Shown: positions 1 to 11,159, counted from the stretch's first letter. The stretch: 64,000 nt of DNA from Vibrio sp. FE10 (GCF_030297155.1 NZ_AP028068.1:1364001-1428000), one strand, 5' to 3'. Notes: generated from the letters alone by a model not told the origin. Translations and numbers: made by a program.

Positions 1-1
1 C

Positions 2-658
2 CTTTACGACCAACAACGCGCGTTGTTTAGTCAGGTAAAAGAGAAAACCCAAGAGATCAATCTCGGCAAATTAGAGACGTTAAACATATTGGGTAGGGCG
101 GCTGAGTTTAAAGATAATGAAACCGGCATGCACGTTATGCGCATGAGCCATTATTGCGAAATATTAGCCAAAGCCTTGGGTATGACAGACGAAGACGCTG
201 AGACCTTGCGTGATGCAGCGCCGATGCACGATATTGGCAAGATTGGTATTCCCGATAGCGTATTACTCAAGCCGGGTAAATTGGACGCCGACGAGTGGAC
301 CATTATGCAGAAGCATGTCGAGTATGGTGTTGAGATACTTGGCAGGCAGAGCGATTCCAAACTGATGCGCATGGCGATTCAAGTGGCGCAATATCATCAC
401 GAAAAATGGGATGGCAGCGGTTACCCAAATCAGATCGCGGGTGAAGAAATTCCTTTAGTGGGACGTATCGCCGCGGTTGCTGATGTGTTTGATGCCCTAA
501 CAGCAGAAAGACCCTACAAAAAAGCGTGGAGTGTTGATGAAGCACTGAGCTTGTTCGAAGAGCAAAAAGGCAAACACTTTGACCCTAAAATTGTAGAGCT
601 CTTGTTCGAAAACTTACCTCGTATCCTAGAGATTAAAGAGCAGTTTAAAGATGAGTGA
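2..658 (+). CDS. HD-GYP domain c-di-GMP phosphodiesterase (5' end outside window)
   Basis: The reading frame is open from base 2, so the gene begins upstream; a TTG at base 23 is internal, not the start. The visible part is an HD-GYP output domain, which in this family hydrolyses c-di-GMP. It shows the metal-binding HDIGK motif (about bases 227-241), the HHEKWDGSGYP signature and a conserved DVFDALT segment. The LYDQQR...QVKEKT stretch before it resembles the linker helix after a receiver domain in RpfG-type response regulators, so a missing N-terminal REC domain is likely but not seen. It overlaps the next gene by 8 bases (ATGAGTGA), which implies translational coupling with the hybrid kinase. 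Domain identity is firm; the full architecture is inferred. Confidence 0.93.
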   Translation, partial: LYDQQRALFSQVKEKTQEINLGKLETLNILGRAAEFKDNETGMHVMRMSHYCEILAKALGMTDEDAETLRDAAPMHDIGKIGIPDSVLLKPGKLDADEWTIMQKHVEYGVEILGRQSDSKLMRMAIQVAQYHHEKWDGSGYPNQIAGEEIPLVGRIAAVADVFDALTAERPYKKAWSVDEALSLFEEQKGKHFDPKIVELLFENLPRILEIKEQFKDE

Positions 659-3600
659 TCGCTTAATGTTGTCGCTTAATCGTTTTGTTGTCTCTCTTGT
701 CATTGGTTTACTGTTGTGGCCATTGGTCCCTCGCAGTGCCAATGCCGTTGAAGTGACCGATGCCGAGTTAAATCAGTGGCTTGAAACACAACCCACCATC
801 ACCTTTATTGCGCTTTCTGATCATTCCCCTTACTCATTTATCGATGATGACGGAAAGGTTTCTGGGATCATCAAAGATTGGGCACTAGATCTTGAAAATC
901 GATTTGGTGTTCATACGCGATTTATCAGCGTGGATTCACGTATTAAGGCCAAAGACGCCTTGTTAGAAGGGCGAGGGGATGTGTTCCCTTTCCAACAATT
1001 TGACCCCAGTGAAGGTGGACGTTTTCTCGCGAGTGATCCTTACCTTCCTTATCAGGTCGCAGTGATTGTTCCCATCGACAACAAAATAGATACCAACATC
1101 GACCAAACTCAAAAGCGCCGTATCGCGATGGTTAATGAAAATATCGACTTGGAACGAGCTGGCGTCCAATTGAGCTCTATTGAGCGAGTGGACTTTGACA
1201 ACGTTATTGATGCAGTACGCGCGTTAGGGGCAGGCGATGTTGAAGGCATTGTCGGTGAGCCTATTACCACTATGGATCTTGCGAAAAAAATTGGCGTGCA
1301 TGATCTCGCGGTCAATTATGTTTTGGAGCATTGGAAAAGGTTAGAAGCATCAATGGTGATTCGAACCGATGAGCCAGAGCTGCTGACGCTCATTAACAAA
1401 CAGATTGAAACATTTGACGTTGATAACAAGAACCAGATTCTATCAAAGTGGTTAGACAGCTCGCCCTATCGAGTGCCGCTAAAAGGGGTGTTTGGCTTTG
1501 GTAACCCTCCTTATATGTATCCAGACAGCACCGCGGTCGGGCTAGAACACGACATTATTCAGCGTGCTTTTAATGATATGGGATACAAGCTAGGTGACGT
1601 TGTCACTCTTCCTCCTAGTGCCGCTAGAAAGGCCATCGATAACAACAACTCCATCGCTTTTGTTTCTGGTGTTCAGTTTGATGATCCTAATGCACACTTT
1701 TTAAGTGATAGTGTTATCAATGTTGACTTTGTTCCGGTTTCACTGACTCGCCGCAAACTTAACCTCAAGTCCCAGAAAGACTTGTCACTGGGGGCGTTAC
1801 TCTTTGACGAGACCTCTCCAATTAAAAACTCTGTTGAAGTACTGAAGGGCAAGTTAGACATCGATCGTGTCGAAGATTACGAAGGTCTTGAATCGGCATT
1901 CTCACAGCTTAGGGCTCAAAATGTTGACCTGTTAATGGTTGAACGCAGAGTACTGGAATGGTTTATCACCAATACTCGTTTTATCGAAATGGCTGAGCTC
2001 ACGTTACATGACGAGTATAAGGTTGAGTATCCGATCTATGTTGATTTTAAGAGTGAAGAAATCAGAGACAGCTTCAATGCTGCGATTAAAAGGCTTAAAC
2101 AGGCGGATGATGGCCTAAACCAAATTATCGAGATGCAGGTTCAGAGTGATTTAAGCCAAGTCCTTAAAAAAGCGAATATTATCGCGCAAATATCCGCGTA
2201 TTTTATCGTCAATGACCGCTTTGAAGAGTTGACGGAAGTGTTTGAAATTTTCGACACGGACAGTTCTTTTCAGGTGATCACCGCACAAGCGGATAACAAT
2301 AATCGCCCGATCAAATCTTGGTACATCGGCAACCTAGTTGATGAATACGGAGAGAAGAAAAACACCTCTCACTTTTCGTCAGTTACCAAGATGGCGAATT
2401 ATCGAACCAAGGGAGGGAGTACCAACTCTGGTTCGATGACTTTCTACTTTGATGTTAAGTCGTTAGAGCGGAACCATGTTTATTTTCCAGCCGTCGAACA
2501 ATTCAGTTCATTCGGTGATTCGGCGAAACGCTATATCGCCGATGTTTACCAAACCAATAACCTGACTGGAGAGATCTTAAACCTAAGCCAAAAAGAGAGG
2601 AAGTGGATTAAAGATCATCCGGATGTGCGGATAGGTATCGATCCGAATTCACTGCCTTATGAAGCGGTATCCAATACCGGTGAATACATCGGCATGATTG
2701 ACGACTATCTAACGTTGATTGAGCAGAAAACAGGGTTAGGTATCAACCATGTAGACGTGGCGAGTTGGTCTGAGACCCGAAGCTTGGTTGATCATCATGA
2801 AGTGGAACTGGTCTCTGCAGCTCAAGAGAATCGTTCGTTAGGAGACAACGTCAAAGCAGTCAAAAGCCTGTTTTCAAGCCGTTTGGCTATTGCATCGAGA
2901 CGAGACGTAAGCAGCTTAGTGCTTGAGGAAGCTGAGGGTTGGAAAATTGGTATCTTGAAGAACGCGGCAAACACCGACGCGATTGTTGAGAAATACCCGA
3001 ACGTTGAGTGGGTAGAGGTAGAATCCACGGCAGATGGGCTTAACCGATTGGATGATAAAACCTTAGATGGCATGATCGATACTGTCGACGTCCTCAATTA
3101 CCTCATTGACTCATTTGGTCACCGTGAGATCGGAATTATCGGACGACTCGATTTTTTCCTTTCACCCACCTTACATGTTATTAAGTCTGAACCTTTGCTT
3201 TATTCGATTGTGAATACGGCGATTGAGAGCATTTCTGCTGAAGAACATCAAAAGATATCGGCGAAGTGGGCAGCGCCAAAAGCGATAGAAAGAATCGATT
3301 ACGAATTGGTTTATACCATTTCAGGTTTTGCTTTGTTGATCGTTCTACTGATCGTTTTTTGGAATCGAAAACTCGCGAAGCAGATAAGCATTGCCAATGA
3401 TGCAACAGAGGCACTTAAGAAGGCTCAGGATCAGCTCTACAATATGCTCAATAGCTCTCCAATCGCTGCGAGTGTTGTGTTTGAAGAGAAGGCTCGTTAT
3501 GCCAACGACACTGCGAAACGCCTGTTTGGGGTTGAAGGTCTGGATCTTGATTCTATCGATGTGGCTGCTATTCACGACTCTTTATCCGTTCGGGATGATG

Positions 3601-5618
3601 TACACAAGGAGCTTAAACTCAATGGCAAGGTGGTAAACAGGGAGTTGGTGCTAAGAAAGTCTGATGGAACCCGGTTTGTTGCTCTAGTCAGTTACTATTT
3701 GTTTGAGTTAGATGGCGAGATAGCCACGCTATTTTGGGCGTTCGACATCTCTGAAATGAAGCGTCTTAACGAACAACTTGAAGAAGAGAAACAGAGAGCG
3801 GATCTTGCAAGCCAAGCGAAGTCTGAGTTCTTAGCGAACATGAGCCACGAAATTAGAACGCCAATGAACGCGATTATTGGCCTGTCTTATCTCGCGATTG
3901 GAGAGATAGCGAATCCGGTTGCGAAAAATTACGTCGAGAAAGTGCATCGTTCAGGGCATTCGTTGTTAAGCATCATTAACGACATCCTCGATTTTTCTAA
4001 GATAGAAGCAGGGCAACTGTTTATCGACAGTATCCCATTCAATTCGCTAGCGACCTTCCAAGATGTGATTGACCTTATGGAGTCAAAAGCGGCTGAAAAG
4101 CAACTCGACTTGTCGATGTCGATTGACCCTGAGTTAGACACTCCTCTGCGTGGCGACCCACTTAGGCTGTTCCAAGTGATACTCAACCTTGTTGGTAACG
4201 CGATTAAGTTTACCGAAACAGGCAGTGTCTCGTTAACCGTAGCTCTTGTTGAATCAGACGACGACAGCCTGACTATGAAGGTGATGGTGGCCGATACTGG
4301 CATAGGAGTTTCTGATGAAAATCTACATAAGCTGTTTGAAGCATTTAGCCAAGCAGATAGCACAACTACACGTAGGTTCGGTGGCACAGGATTAGGACTC
4401 AACATTAGCCAGAAATTGGTTCATGCGATGGGTGGCCAAATTAGCGTTGAGAGTGTTTTAGGCCAAGGAAGTGAGTTCTCTTTTGTACTGACATTACCAA
4501 GAGCAAGCGCTGAAGAATTAGCAGACTTTAAAGCTCAAGAGCTTCAATTGGATTACCAGATAGAGTTCAAGGGCCAAAGGGTATTGCTCGTTGAAGATAA
4601 TGAGTTGAATCAAGACTTAGCTTTGGCATTCTTCACTCGTTCTAAACTGAGTGCTGACTTAGCTGAGAATGGTAAAGAGGCGGTAGAGTTAGCTCAAAAT
4701 AATGATTACGACATGATCTTTATGGATCTGCAAATGCCGATCATGGATGGTTTCGAAGCCACACGTTTGATTCGTGAGTTTGATAAAGACGTGCCAATCA
4801 TTGCCATGTCAGCCAATGTATTTGCCGATGCGAAACAACGAGCAAGGGAAGCGGGTGTCACGGACTTCTTGGATAAGCCGATCATTATCGATAAAGCGAC
4901 GTCGTTGATCTCCACATACATCGTGCCAGAGGTATTGGTTGAAGGCCAAGCTACACCAGAGTCACCTTCAACGATACAAGACAGCAGTTCTAACCGTTCG
5001 AAACTAAGCTCCGAGGTTCCAATGGTTCTGCCTGTTTTCTCGCAATCTAGGTTCGAACAATTGACTTATCACGATGTGAAACTGCAGGCCAAGATGCTTG
5101 ATAGGTTCTGCCAAAGTGCCCCTGACATTATGTCGCAAACAGTCGATAAACTAACTCAGGGTGAGTGGGTGACGTTAGAACGGAATCTGCATACCTTAAA
5201 AAGCATGGCGGCTTCAATTGGTGGATTACGATTAGCTGAGTTGCTCAGTGATTTAGAAAGCAAAGCGCACAACAAGGCGTGTGATGAGTATGGTCTTAAA
5301 CAAGGTGAGCTTGGGTTAATCGAACTGATTAAAGCGGTTGAGAGTAGCTTTGATGTGTCTGGCGCTACAGAAGCCAATACGACAGGGGCTGAAGAAACCG
5401 ATGCGAGTCTTGATTATACAGCTGACTCACCGAATATCACGCAAGAACAGCACGCTCAGTTGCTATCACTGTTGGATGCTTATGATAACGATGCAACTCA
5501 ATACGTGACTGAGTTACTTGCACAGTATCCATACTCTGCTGTTCTCAAAGATATTAAAAGTGCGTTAGAAAATTACGATTTCGAGCGAGCTAATGAGGTG
5601 CTTAGCGCTTCTAAATAG
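651..5618 (+). CDS. BvgS/EvgS-like hybrid sensor histidine kinase
   Basis: A 1655-residue inner-membrane phosphorelay kinase. After a signal sequence (about 1-32) come periplasmic solute-binding-like (SBP_bac_3) modules near 45-270, 275-500 and 640-880, a transmembrane helix near 886-908, a PAS domain near 935-1045, and a HisKA domain with phospho-acceptor H1066 in SHEIRTP. The ATPase domain has NAIKF, DTGIG and GGTGLGL boxes. A receiver domain has phospho-acceptor D1359 in MDLQMP, and a C-terminal Hpt domain has H1514 in LHTLKS. The ATG overlaps the HD-GYP gene's stop. The pairing suggests that a small periplasmic ligand controls a relay ending in c-di-GMP hydrolysis. The ligand cannot be read from the sequence; the middle SBP module is the most diverged. 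Confidence 0.95.
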   Translation: MSDRLMLSLNRFVVSLVIGLLLWPLVPRSANAVEVTDAELNQWLETQPTITFIALSDHSPYSFIDDDGKVSGIIKDWALDLENRFGVHTRFISVDSRIKAKDALLEGRGDVFPFQQFDPSEGGRFLASDPYLPYQVAVIVPIDNKIDTNIDQTQKRRIAMVNENIDLERAGVQLSSIERVDFDNVIDAVRALGAGDVEGIVGEPITTMDLAKKIGVHDLAVNYVLEHWKRLEASMVIRTDEPELLTLINKQIETFDVDNKNQILSKWLDSSPYRVPLKGVFGFGNPPYMYPDSTAVGLEHDIIQRAFNDMGYKLGDVVTLPPSAARKAIDNNNSIAFVSGVQFDDPNAHFLSDSVINVDFVPVSLTRRKLNLKSQKDLSLGALLFDETSPIKNSVEVLKGKLDIDRVEDYEGLESAFSQLRAQNVDLLMVERRVLEWFITNTRFIEMAELTLHDEYKVEYPIYVDFKSEEIRDSFNAAIKRLKQADDGLNQIIEMQVQSDLSQVLKKANIIAQISAYFIVNDRFEELTEVFEIFDTDSSFQVITAQADNNNRPIKSWYIGNLVDEYGEKKNTSHFSSVTKMANYRTKGGSTNSGSMTFYFDVKSLERNHVYFPAVEQFSSFGDSAKRYIADVYQTNNLTGEILNLSQKERKWIKDHPDVRIGIDPNSLPYEAVSNTGEYIGMIDDYLTLIEQKTGLGINHVDVASWSETRSLVDHHEVELVSAAQENRSLGDNVKAVKSLFSSRLAIASRRDVSSLVLEEAEGWKIGILKNAANTDAIVEKYPNVEWVEVESTADGLNRLDDKTLDGMIDTVDVLNYLIDSFGHREIGIIGRLDFFLSPTLHVIKSEPLLYSIVNTAIESISAEEHQKISAKWAAPKAIERIDYELVYTISGFALLIVLLIVFWNRKLAKQISIANDATEALKKAQDQLYNMLNSSPIAASVVFEEKARYANDTAKRLFGVEGLDLDSIDVAAIHDSLSVRDDVHKELKLNGKVVNRELVLRKSDGTRFVALVSYYLFELDGEIATLFWAFDISEMKRLNEQLEEEKQRADLASQAKSEFLANMSHEIRTPMNAIIGLSYLAIGEIANPVAKNYVEKVHRSGHSLLSIINDILDFSKIEAGQLFIDSIPFNSLATFQDVIDLMESKAAEKQLDLSMSIDPELDTPLRGDPLRLFQVILNLVGNAIKFTETGSVSLTVALVESDDDSLTMKVMVADTGIGVSDENLHKLFEAFSQADSTTTRRFGGTGLGLNISQKLVHAMGGQISVESVLGQGSEFSFVLTLPRASAEELADFKAQELQLDYQIEFKGQRVLLVEDNELNQDLALAFFTRSKLSADLAENGKEAVELAQNNDYDMIFMDLQMPIMDGFEATRLIREFDKDVPIIAMSANVFADAKQRAREAGVTDFLDKPIIIDKATSLISTYIVPEVLVEGQATPESPSTIQDSSSNRSKLSSEVPMVLPVFSQSRFEQLTYHDVKLQAKMLDRFCQSAPDIMSQTVDKLTQGEWVTLERNLHTLKSMAASIGGLRLAELLSDLESKAHNKACDEYGLKQGELGLIELIKAVESSFDVSGATEANTTGAEETDASLDYTADSPNITQEQHAQLLSLLDAYDNDATQYVTELLAQYPYSAVLKDIKSALENYDFERANEVLSASK

Positions 5619-5646
5619 CTGATTACCTATATCACTCAATTCAATA

Positions 5647-5697
5647 TTAAAGCCTTTAGCTCTTACAGCGAAATAACGGACTAGCTAAAGGCTTTAA
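5647..5697. terminator. Bidirectional stem between convergent genes
   Basis: A perfect 15-bp inverted repeat, TTAAAGCCTTTAGCT (5647-5661) and its complement (5683-5697), has a 21-base loop. It lies between the stop of the kinase gene and the stop of the convergent LysR gene. T-rich flanks on both strands fit a shared intrinsic terminator. Confidence 0.7.
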
Positions 5698-5713
5698 GTC
5701 TATTTGTATCGAA

Positions 5714-6604
5714 CTAATTACTGACGTTTTGTTTGATTAGCTCGATAACCGTGTTGTATCTGTGTGGCAGCTTTCGGTTTCGCTTCTGAACCAAGTACAG
5801 TGTTTCTTCAACTTCCACTTTTGGCGGGACAACATACAACTTATCGCGTTCTGGAAAATGTTCCACAGCACCCGCAGGTAAAACCGTAAATCCAAGCCCT
5901 TTCGATACTGGCAGCAATATCTGGTGAAGCTGATTGATGTAGCCAGATTTTGGTATTTCATTCACGTTGATGTTGGCCAAATCTTTATCTCCGCATAAAT
6001 CGAAATACAAAGACAGGTAGTGAGCAGAATCGGGATGGGCAATTAGGCCAATCTCGTGCAGAACTTGTGGCGTTATCTCCAAATCAGCAAGACTGTGATG
6101 GACGATAAGACATAAGGCTTCTTTGCCGATGACTTGGCTTTGGTAGTAGCTGTCGTTAGGGGAGTGTCTCACAATGCCGATATCAGTCGTGCCTTCAAGT
6201 AAGTCGTTCAGTATCTTCTTGTTTGGCGCAGCTTCGAGGTGAATGTTCAACTCTCGGTGTTGTTGCTGCAACTCAAGACACTTTGGATAAAGACGCAAAG
6301 AGAGCGAGCCAGAGCATGACAGGTTACATTGGCCTGAATACGGGTTGTCAAAGCTTAATGACTCAAAAAGGTCTTCTTGGTCTTTCTCTAGCTTAAGCGC
6401 ATAGCGATACATAATCCGACCTTGTTCGGTCAGTTCGAAACTCTTATTTTCTCTCGATAACAAATCACAGTGACAAGCTTGCTCAAGCTTTTTTATGTGT
6501 TGGCTAACGCCAGGCTGCGTCATATACAGCTTTTCTGCGGTTTGGGTGAAATGACCAACTTCAACCAGAGTCTTAAATGTATTGAGCCAAAGTGGATTAA
6601 TCAT
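5714..6604 (-). CDS. LysR family transcriptional regulator
   Basis: A 296-residue LysR regulator of normal length. The N-terminal winged HTH (about residues 3-62) carries the family signature FTQTAEKLYMTQPGVSQHIKKLE, and a periplasmic-binding-like effector domain fills about 90-290. The ATG at 6604 is preceded by an AAAGG Shine-Dalgarno. It is transcribed away from the MFS gene at 6917. LysR proteins often control a divergent neighbour, so the transporter is the likely target; this is inference from layout. The leader on this strand contains six degenerate 16-bp repeats. The inducer is unknown. Confidence 0.93.
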   Translation of the reverse strand: MINPLWLNTFKTLVEVGHFTQTAEKLYMTQPGVSQHIKKLEQACHCDLLSRENKSFELTEQGRIMYRYALKLEKDQEDLFESLSFDNPYSGQCNLSCSGSLSLRLYPKCLELQQQHRELNIHLEAAPNKKILNDLLEGTTDIGIVRHSPNDSYYQSQVIGKEALCLIVHHSLADLEITPQVLHEIGLIAHPDSAHYLSLYFDLCGDKDLANINVNEIPKSGYINQLHQILLPVSKGLGFTVLPAGAVEHFPERDKLYVVPPKVEVEETLYLVQKRNRKLPHRYNTVIELIKQNVSN

Positions 6605-6628
6605 ACTTACCTTTAAATGCTAACGCCC

Positions 6629-6723
6629 ATGAATAAAAGGCTTATAAGTAACAGAGCTTCTAAATAACAGAGCCTATGAATAACAAAGACCATAAACAAC
6701 AAAGCTCATGAATAACAAAAAAT
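6629..6723. repeat. Six degenerate 16-bp tandem repeats
   Basis: Read on the plus strand, units start at 6629 (15 bp), 6644, 6660, 6676, 6692 and 6708. Examples are ATAAGTAACAGAGCTT, CTAAATAACAGAGCCT, ATGAATAACAAAGACC and ATAAACAACAAAGCTC; the rough consensus is ATRAATAACARAGCYT. The array lies just upstream of the LysR start in the divergent intergenic region. Function is unknown: it could be regulator binding sites, a leader-RNA element or a slipped-strand array. Confidence 0.75.
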
Positions 6724-6916
6724 TATTATTATCTTAAGTAATGATAATTTCAACTCTAGAGCGTAAAGCGACGAAGATCAAAGCACCTTTGGTGGAATAT
6801 TGTTCGAGGTATTAAGCGAATGGTCATTTACTTGAACTCATCACACGTAACAAAGTGTTGCGACTTTGTTGGATTTTTGGTCTAGTGACCAACTGTGCTC
6901 ATATTTAGGAACGAAG

Positions 6917-8092
6917 ATGAATAGAAATGTTTGGCTGCTCTCACTGTGTCAGGCCTTATTGATGACGGGTAACATATTACTGATCTCGGTGATTGGCTTG
7001 ATAGGCAAACAGATTGCACCCAGTGTCAGCATGATTACTCTGCCTGTTGCCTTACAGTTTTTGGGTTTAATGGCAGCCACCATTCCTGCGTCTTTAATTT
7101 CAGGTAAGTTAGGACGAAAACGAGGGTTTAGTATCGGTAATGTGGTGGGCATTACCGGAGCAAGCCTTGCGACTTACGCGTTATCTCAGCAACATTTTTA
7201 TCTGTTTTGCTTCGCCACATTTCTGCTTGGGATAGGTATCGGTTTCGGTACGCTTTATCGTTTCGCTGCAATTGAAGTGTGTGATGAAAACGCGCGCCAC
7301 CGTGCGATTTCAATATCAATGGCTGGTGGAGTATTGGCGGCGGTACTCGGGCCTAACTTAGCGATCATGTCTCAACAATGGTCAGCAGATGGTTTGTACA
7401 TCGGTGCTTTTGCTTCGCTGATCGGCCTAAACATCTTAGCTTTAGCCTTGTTACAAACCATTCAGTTTCCTAAGGTCTCTTTTAATAGTCAGGCTCCCAA
7501 AGCCGATCCTTTAAGTGTGATCGTTAAAGCGCCGAACTTTATTGGTGCAGTGTTTGCGGCCATGGTTGCTTACGCCGTGATGAACATTTTGATGACTGCA
7601 ACGCCATTGGCGATGATTGGTTGTGGATTCGATTTTACTAAGGCCGCAGGTGTCATTGAGTGGCACGTTTTGGGTATGTTTGTGCCTGCATTCTTTACCG
7701 GTTCTCTCATCGAGAAGTTCGGCTCAAGAATGATGATCCTTGCGGGGGGTGTGTTATTTGTGGTGAGCATTGCCATCAATATCCATGGCGTATCAATTTG
7801 GCACTTTAGGGCGGCTTTGGTTGTACTTGGTGTGGGTTGGAACTTTATGTTCATCGCTGCGACAGGCTTGTTTAGCCAGTCTTATCAATCGCAAAATAAA
7901 GCCAAGGCACAAGCGTTTAATGAATTTGTTGTGTTTGGTTGTGTGACCGTCACGGCGCTATTGTCTGGTTGGTTGGAGTCAACGGTGGGTTGGCAAAATC
8001 TCAATGTTTATGTTCTACCGTTTGTTTTGGCGGTTATTTTATTGTTTGCATTCAGTGCGCGTAAATCACGTATTCAAAAGCAACCGGTGTAA
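6917..8092 (+). CDS. MFS transporter
   Basis: A 391-residue hydrophobic protein with about 12 membrane helices, of the major facilitator superfamily. A loop 2-3 motif of the family type is seen as SGKLGRKRGFSIGN after the second helix, and FGTLYRF follows in the N-terminal half. I chose the ATG at 6917 because AGGAACGAAG lies directly before it; an in-frame ATG at 6866 would add 17 polar residues without a ribosome site. It is divergent from the LysR gene and ends before a strong terminator. The substrate is not identifiable; sugar, drug or organic-anion export are all possible. Confidence 0.88.
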   Translation: MNRNVWLLSLCQALLMTGNILLISVIGLIGKQIAPSVSMITLPVALQFLGLMAATIPASLISGKLGRKRGFSIGNVVGITGASLATYALSQQHFYLFCFATFLLGIGIGFGTLYRFAAIEVCDENARHRAISISMAGGVLAAVLGPNLAIMSQQWSADGLYIGAFASLIGLNILALALLQTIQFPKVSFNSQAPKADPLSVIVKAPNFIGAVFAAMVAYAVMNILMTATPLAMIGCGFDFTKAAGVIEWHVLGMFVPAFFTGSLIEKFGSRMMILAGGVLFVVSIAINIHGVSIWHFRAALVVLGVGWNFMFIAATGLFSQSYQSQNKAKAQAFNEFVVFGCVTVTALLSGWLESTVGWQNLNVYVLPFVLAVILLFAFSARKSRIQKQPV

Positions 8093-8164
8093 TGGTTCAT
8101 CGAATGGTGGTTCAGCAAATCCGTTATTGTGATTAAAACCCTAATATCTCGAATTGCGACCAAT

Positions 8165-8194
8165 AAAAAGCCCTACCAAATCGGTAGGGCTTTT
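8165..8194 (+). terminator. Intrinsic terminator after the MFS gene
   Basis: The stem AAAAGCCCTACC pairs with GGTAGGGCTTTT around the loop AAATC, giving a GC-rich stem followed by T residues. It ends the transporter transcript and could also act on the opposite strand. Confidence 0.85.
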
Positions 8195-8353
8195 GCTTAC
8201 GGCTTAAATAATAACGTTTTCTTAAAACTGCTGTCGTGGGTTGATGTCCGATGACAACAGTGCTTAAGCTTGCTTTATCAGCACGCGTGATAGAGCCGCG
8301 TACTTATTTGATGGTCTATCGTTTAAGACCTTAGACCTAAGACCTAAGATGAT
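8195..8353. other. Spacer downstream of prtV
   Basis: About 160 bases with no credible gene. GACCTAA-type short repeats occur near 8325-8350, immediately after the prtV stop codon. No clear terminator hairpin for prtV was found other than the MFS stem, which can work in this direction. Confidence 0.4.
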
Positions 8354-11110
8354 TTACAGGTCGACTAAAATTGTCTTAGTCGTAATCCCGCCTTGGTCAT
8401 CGATTATCTTCAGTGTCACCTCGTGCTTTCCGTATGAAGGGAAGATTGAAGTGAAGGTGCGACCTCGTTTCACCTTTCCGTTTGGAAGTGTCCACTCGGT
8501 ATCAACAATACGACCATCACTGTCTGAACTTGTTGACCACATGGTTACCCAACGACCCAAGTGAATGTACTTCGCGCTCGCTTCTGGAAGAGCGTTTGGA
8601 GATTCAACACTCACTACTGAGCTGAACGAATCGGTAGCACCTTTGTCGTCGACAACAGTCAGGCTCACCGTGTAATCACCAGCTTGCTCGTAAGACCAAG
8701 TTGGTGCCACTTGGTTGCTTGTTGTGCCGTTGCCAAAGTCCCATAGATAACTGGTGATCTCACCGTCTTGATCTGAGCTGAAGTTGCGTGAAGAAACGTT
8801 CAGGCCAGTAACATTGAGCTCGAAGTTCGCAGTAGGGGCGACGTTGTGTTGGCTTACTTTCGATAAGCGAACCACGCCGTATTCGTTGTTGTCACTCTGA
8901 TTCACAATATCAACGGCTAAGCCAAACTCCGTCAGGATACGTCCTGAATCAGGCGCTTGTGGAGACGTGTAATCTTGGTCGTCAGAGAAGCTAGCATTGC
9001 CAACCAAACTGGTATCTTCAAGTACATCATCGTCGCTATTCACAAGACGCATTGGGGTATGATCTTTGAGTGAAAACGCAGCATCACGAGCTTGGTAACG
9101 AGTTTGAGCAACTTCACCAGATTTTTCCCAAGTCATGGCATTTTGGTCTGCATCGACTACGCCTAACCAACCTTCACCTGGGTGTTTACCTACCCAGTTA
9201 TCAGTCAGTGATTCGTCTACGTACCAAATGATTAAACCGGGATCGAATGAGATCAGTTGACCCATGCGTTTGATGTTGGCTAGACCTTCATCAACGTCCA
9301 TGTGGCTACGCCATTGCAGCAGGTAGTAGTGTTGCGCTTGGTAGAATCCATTACTCAGCTTGTAGCCATTGAGGGCGAAGGTGGAGTTGCTTTCACCATC
9401 GTCTATTGAGGTGACTTCACCATCAACGACAACACTGAGGTTATCCAGATAGAAGCCTTCCATCGCCAAGCCACCATCGGTGATGTACTCAAATGACAGT
9501 TCTACTTCTTGGCCTACCCATTGTGAAACGTCAAATTCAGCGTCAATCCATCCGCCAGATTCGCCGCCAATAGCAGGAACGAGGCCAGTATTGTATGGGT
9601 CATCCATTGAGGTGATGTTGCCTGCGATGGCTTGTCCATTCACGAGTACCCGCGCAAAGTCGTAGTCTTTCTCGATTTCATACCAAGTTTTGAACGAAAG
9701 CAGTGCAGAATCACCGGCTGGAATCACCAACTTGCGTGTCATGCTGTTTTTCAGGTCATCGCCTTTTTGAGAGTGGAACGAATACTCACCAGCAAACGGT
9801 TTTAAACCTTCGATCTGCTTTTCTGGAAGATCCACTTTAATCATGTTCGGACGGCCGTTATCCGTTGTTTGGAACAGCGTATAAACCTGTGGGTTGTCTT
9901 CTAGGTCATCAATCGAGATTTGATCATCGTTAATCCAACGACCGCCAATTGATTTTTGAAGGAAGTGTTTTGCCCAAGAGCTGAATGCTGTTGGTTGTGT
10001 GCCCCCAATTTGACCAGCCCAGCTGCCAGAAGACATGATAGACCAATAAGAGACAGGTTCACCCTTACCTGTGTATTGCGTGTCGTATTCGTCTGGCAGA
10101 CCTAAATCATGGCCATACTCGTGAGCACAGACACCCGCTGCGGCGTCAATCGGCTGAATGGTGTAATCAAATGCTGCGTATTGGCCACCAAAGCGGTCAG
10201 GAAGAGAGCTAGAGGTACCTTCAAGCACATGTGTGCGACCAAGGTTGAATCGATGAGACCAGATTGCATCAGGGCCCAGCACGCCACCACCTGCTTCTTC
10301 GCCTACAGATGCGTGGAACACCATTAGGTGATCAATCACGCCATCGGGTTCGCGGAAGTTTCCGTCGCCATCATAATCGTAACGATCTTCGATGTCATAA
10401 TCGGCTAGGTTGATGTTCGGATCTTGAGCCAACTGATTGAGCGCTTCACGAACCAGTTCTTGTGCGTTTAAGTCATTGTCGGTAGTCGGGGAGTTACCGC
10501 CATAGAATGACGCAGGCTTAGAGGCGCGATACCAACCCGCAGCTTGGCCCGCTACGCTATAACTGTCACCCGACTCACTTTGGTAATACTGACGCATCGA
10601 GATTAGGTTTTCGCCGTTTGGCCCAGTGTAGCCAGAGTTTGAAAACAACAACTCTTGATAATGTTCTGGGTTGTAGCTCTCGTAGAGCATTTGTGTGTGC
10701 TCTTCGGTCAGTTTGTTGTCGTCCCAGTTCAAATCAGGGAAATCGACCAATAGAGCGAGTACTTTATCTGTACGCTTGGTGCCGACTTCCAAAGCAAAGA
10801 CACTCGCTTTTTTAACGCCAGACCCTTTTTCGATGGCTTTGAGTATTTTTGCCCGTTGTTCTAACGCTTTTTTACCGAATTGAGCATCGCCTTTAAAACC
10901 GGAATTGATCTTATTTTTCAAGTAACGGTCAAGAGCATTGTGTTTTGCAACATCGCTTGCATCTTGATCGACTAAGCCTTGTCTTACTAGCATCTCAATC
11001 AGCTTGTCTTCATTAACAACACCTAAATCAATTGGTGTTTTAGCATAACTACTGACGCTAAACAGAGTAAGCATTGCTGAGGCCAACAATGTTTTTCTCA
11101 TTATCTTCAT
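8354..11110 (-). CDS. prtV: PrtV-type M6 (immune inhibitor A) metalloprotease with two PKD domains
   Basis: A secreted zinc protease of 918 residues, the length I recall for Vibrio cholerae PrtV, and collinear with it as I know it. There is a signal peptide (about 1-23) and an N-terminal propeptide region containing NEDKLIEMLVRQGLV. The M6 catalytic domain carries the zinc motif HEYGH near residue 330, followed by GLPDEYD and the Met-turn-like SIMSSGSW. A central beta-rich domain precedes two C-terminal PKD-like domains (about 755-918, with YLWDFGNG). PrtV degrades host matrix and plasma proteins and is implicated in grazing resistance. The reading frame is intact. It lies 49 bases downstream of a small exported protein in the same orientation, so co-transcription is likely. 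Confidence 0.97.
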   Translation of the reverse strand: MKIMRKTLLASAMLTLFSVSSYAKTPIDLGVVNEDKLIEMLVRQGLVDQDASDVAKHNALDRYLKNKINSGFKGDAQFGKKALEQRAKILKAIEKGSGVKKASVFALEVGTKRTDKVLALLVDFPDLNWDDNKLTEEHTQMLYESYNPEHYQELLFSNSGYTGPNGENLISMRQYYQSESGDSYSVAGQAAGWYRASKPASFYGGNSPTTDNDLNAQELVREALNQLAQDPNINLADYDIEDRYDYDGDGNFREPDGVIDHLMVFHASVGEEAGGGVLGPDAIWSHRFNLGRTHVLEGTSSSLPDRFGGQYAAFDYTIQPIDAAAGVCAHEYGHDLGLPDEYDTQYTGKGEPVSYWSIMSSGSWAGQIGGTQPTAFSSWAKHFLQKSIGGRWINDDQISIDDLEDNPQVYTLFQTTDNGRPNMIKVDLPEKQIEGLKPFAGEYSFHSQKGDDLKNSMTRKLVIPAGDSALLSFKTWYEIEKDYDFARVLVNGQAIAGNITSMDDPYNTGLVPAIGGESGGWIDAEFDVSQWVGQEVELSFEYITDGGLAMEGFYLDNLSVVVDGEVTSIDDGESNSTFALNGYKLSNGFYQAQHYYLLQWRSHMDVDEGLANIKRMGQLISFDPGLIIWYVDESLTDNWVGKHPGEGWLGVVDADQNAMTWEKSGEVAQTRYQARDAAFSLKDHTPMRLVNSDDDVLEDTSLVGNASFSDDQDYTSPQAPDSGRILTEFGLAVDIVNQSDNNEYGVVRLSKVSQHNVAPTANFELNVTGLNVSSRNFSSDQDGEITSYLWDFGNGTTSNQVAPTWSYEQAGDYTVSLTVVDDKGATDSFSSVVSVESPNALPEASAKYIHLGRWVTMWSTSSDSDGRIVDTEWTLPNGKVKRGRTFTSIFPSYGKHEVTLKIIDDQGGITTKTILVDL

Positions 11111-11159
11111 TACATTTCCTTTTTTTGTATTTCCATGTCGATATCAGAATCAACTTGCC

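Noticed and set aside
3929..4405. 158-codon ORF antisense to the kinase gene
   Set aside because: It lies fully within conserved HisKA/HATPase coding sequence on the other strand and has no ribosome site or recognisable motif; it is a shadow frame.
6629..6723. CRISPR array
   Set aside because: Units are contiguous 16-mers with no unique spacers, and no cas genes lie nearby.
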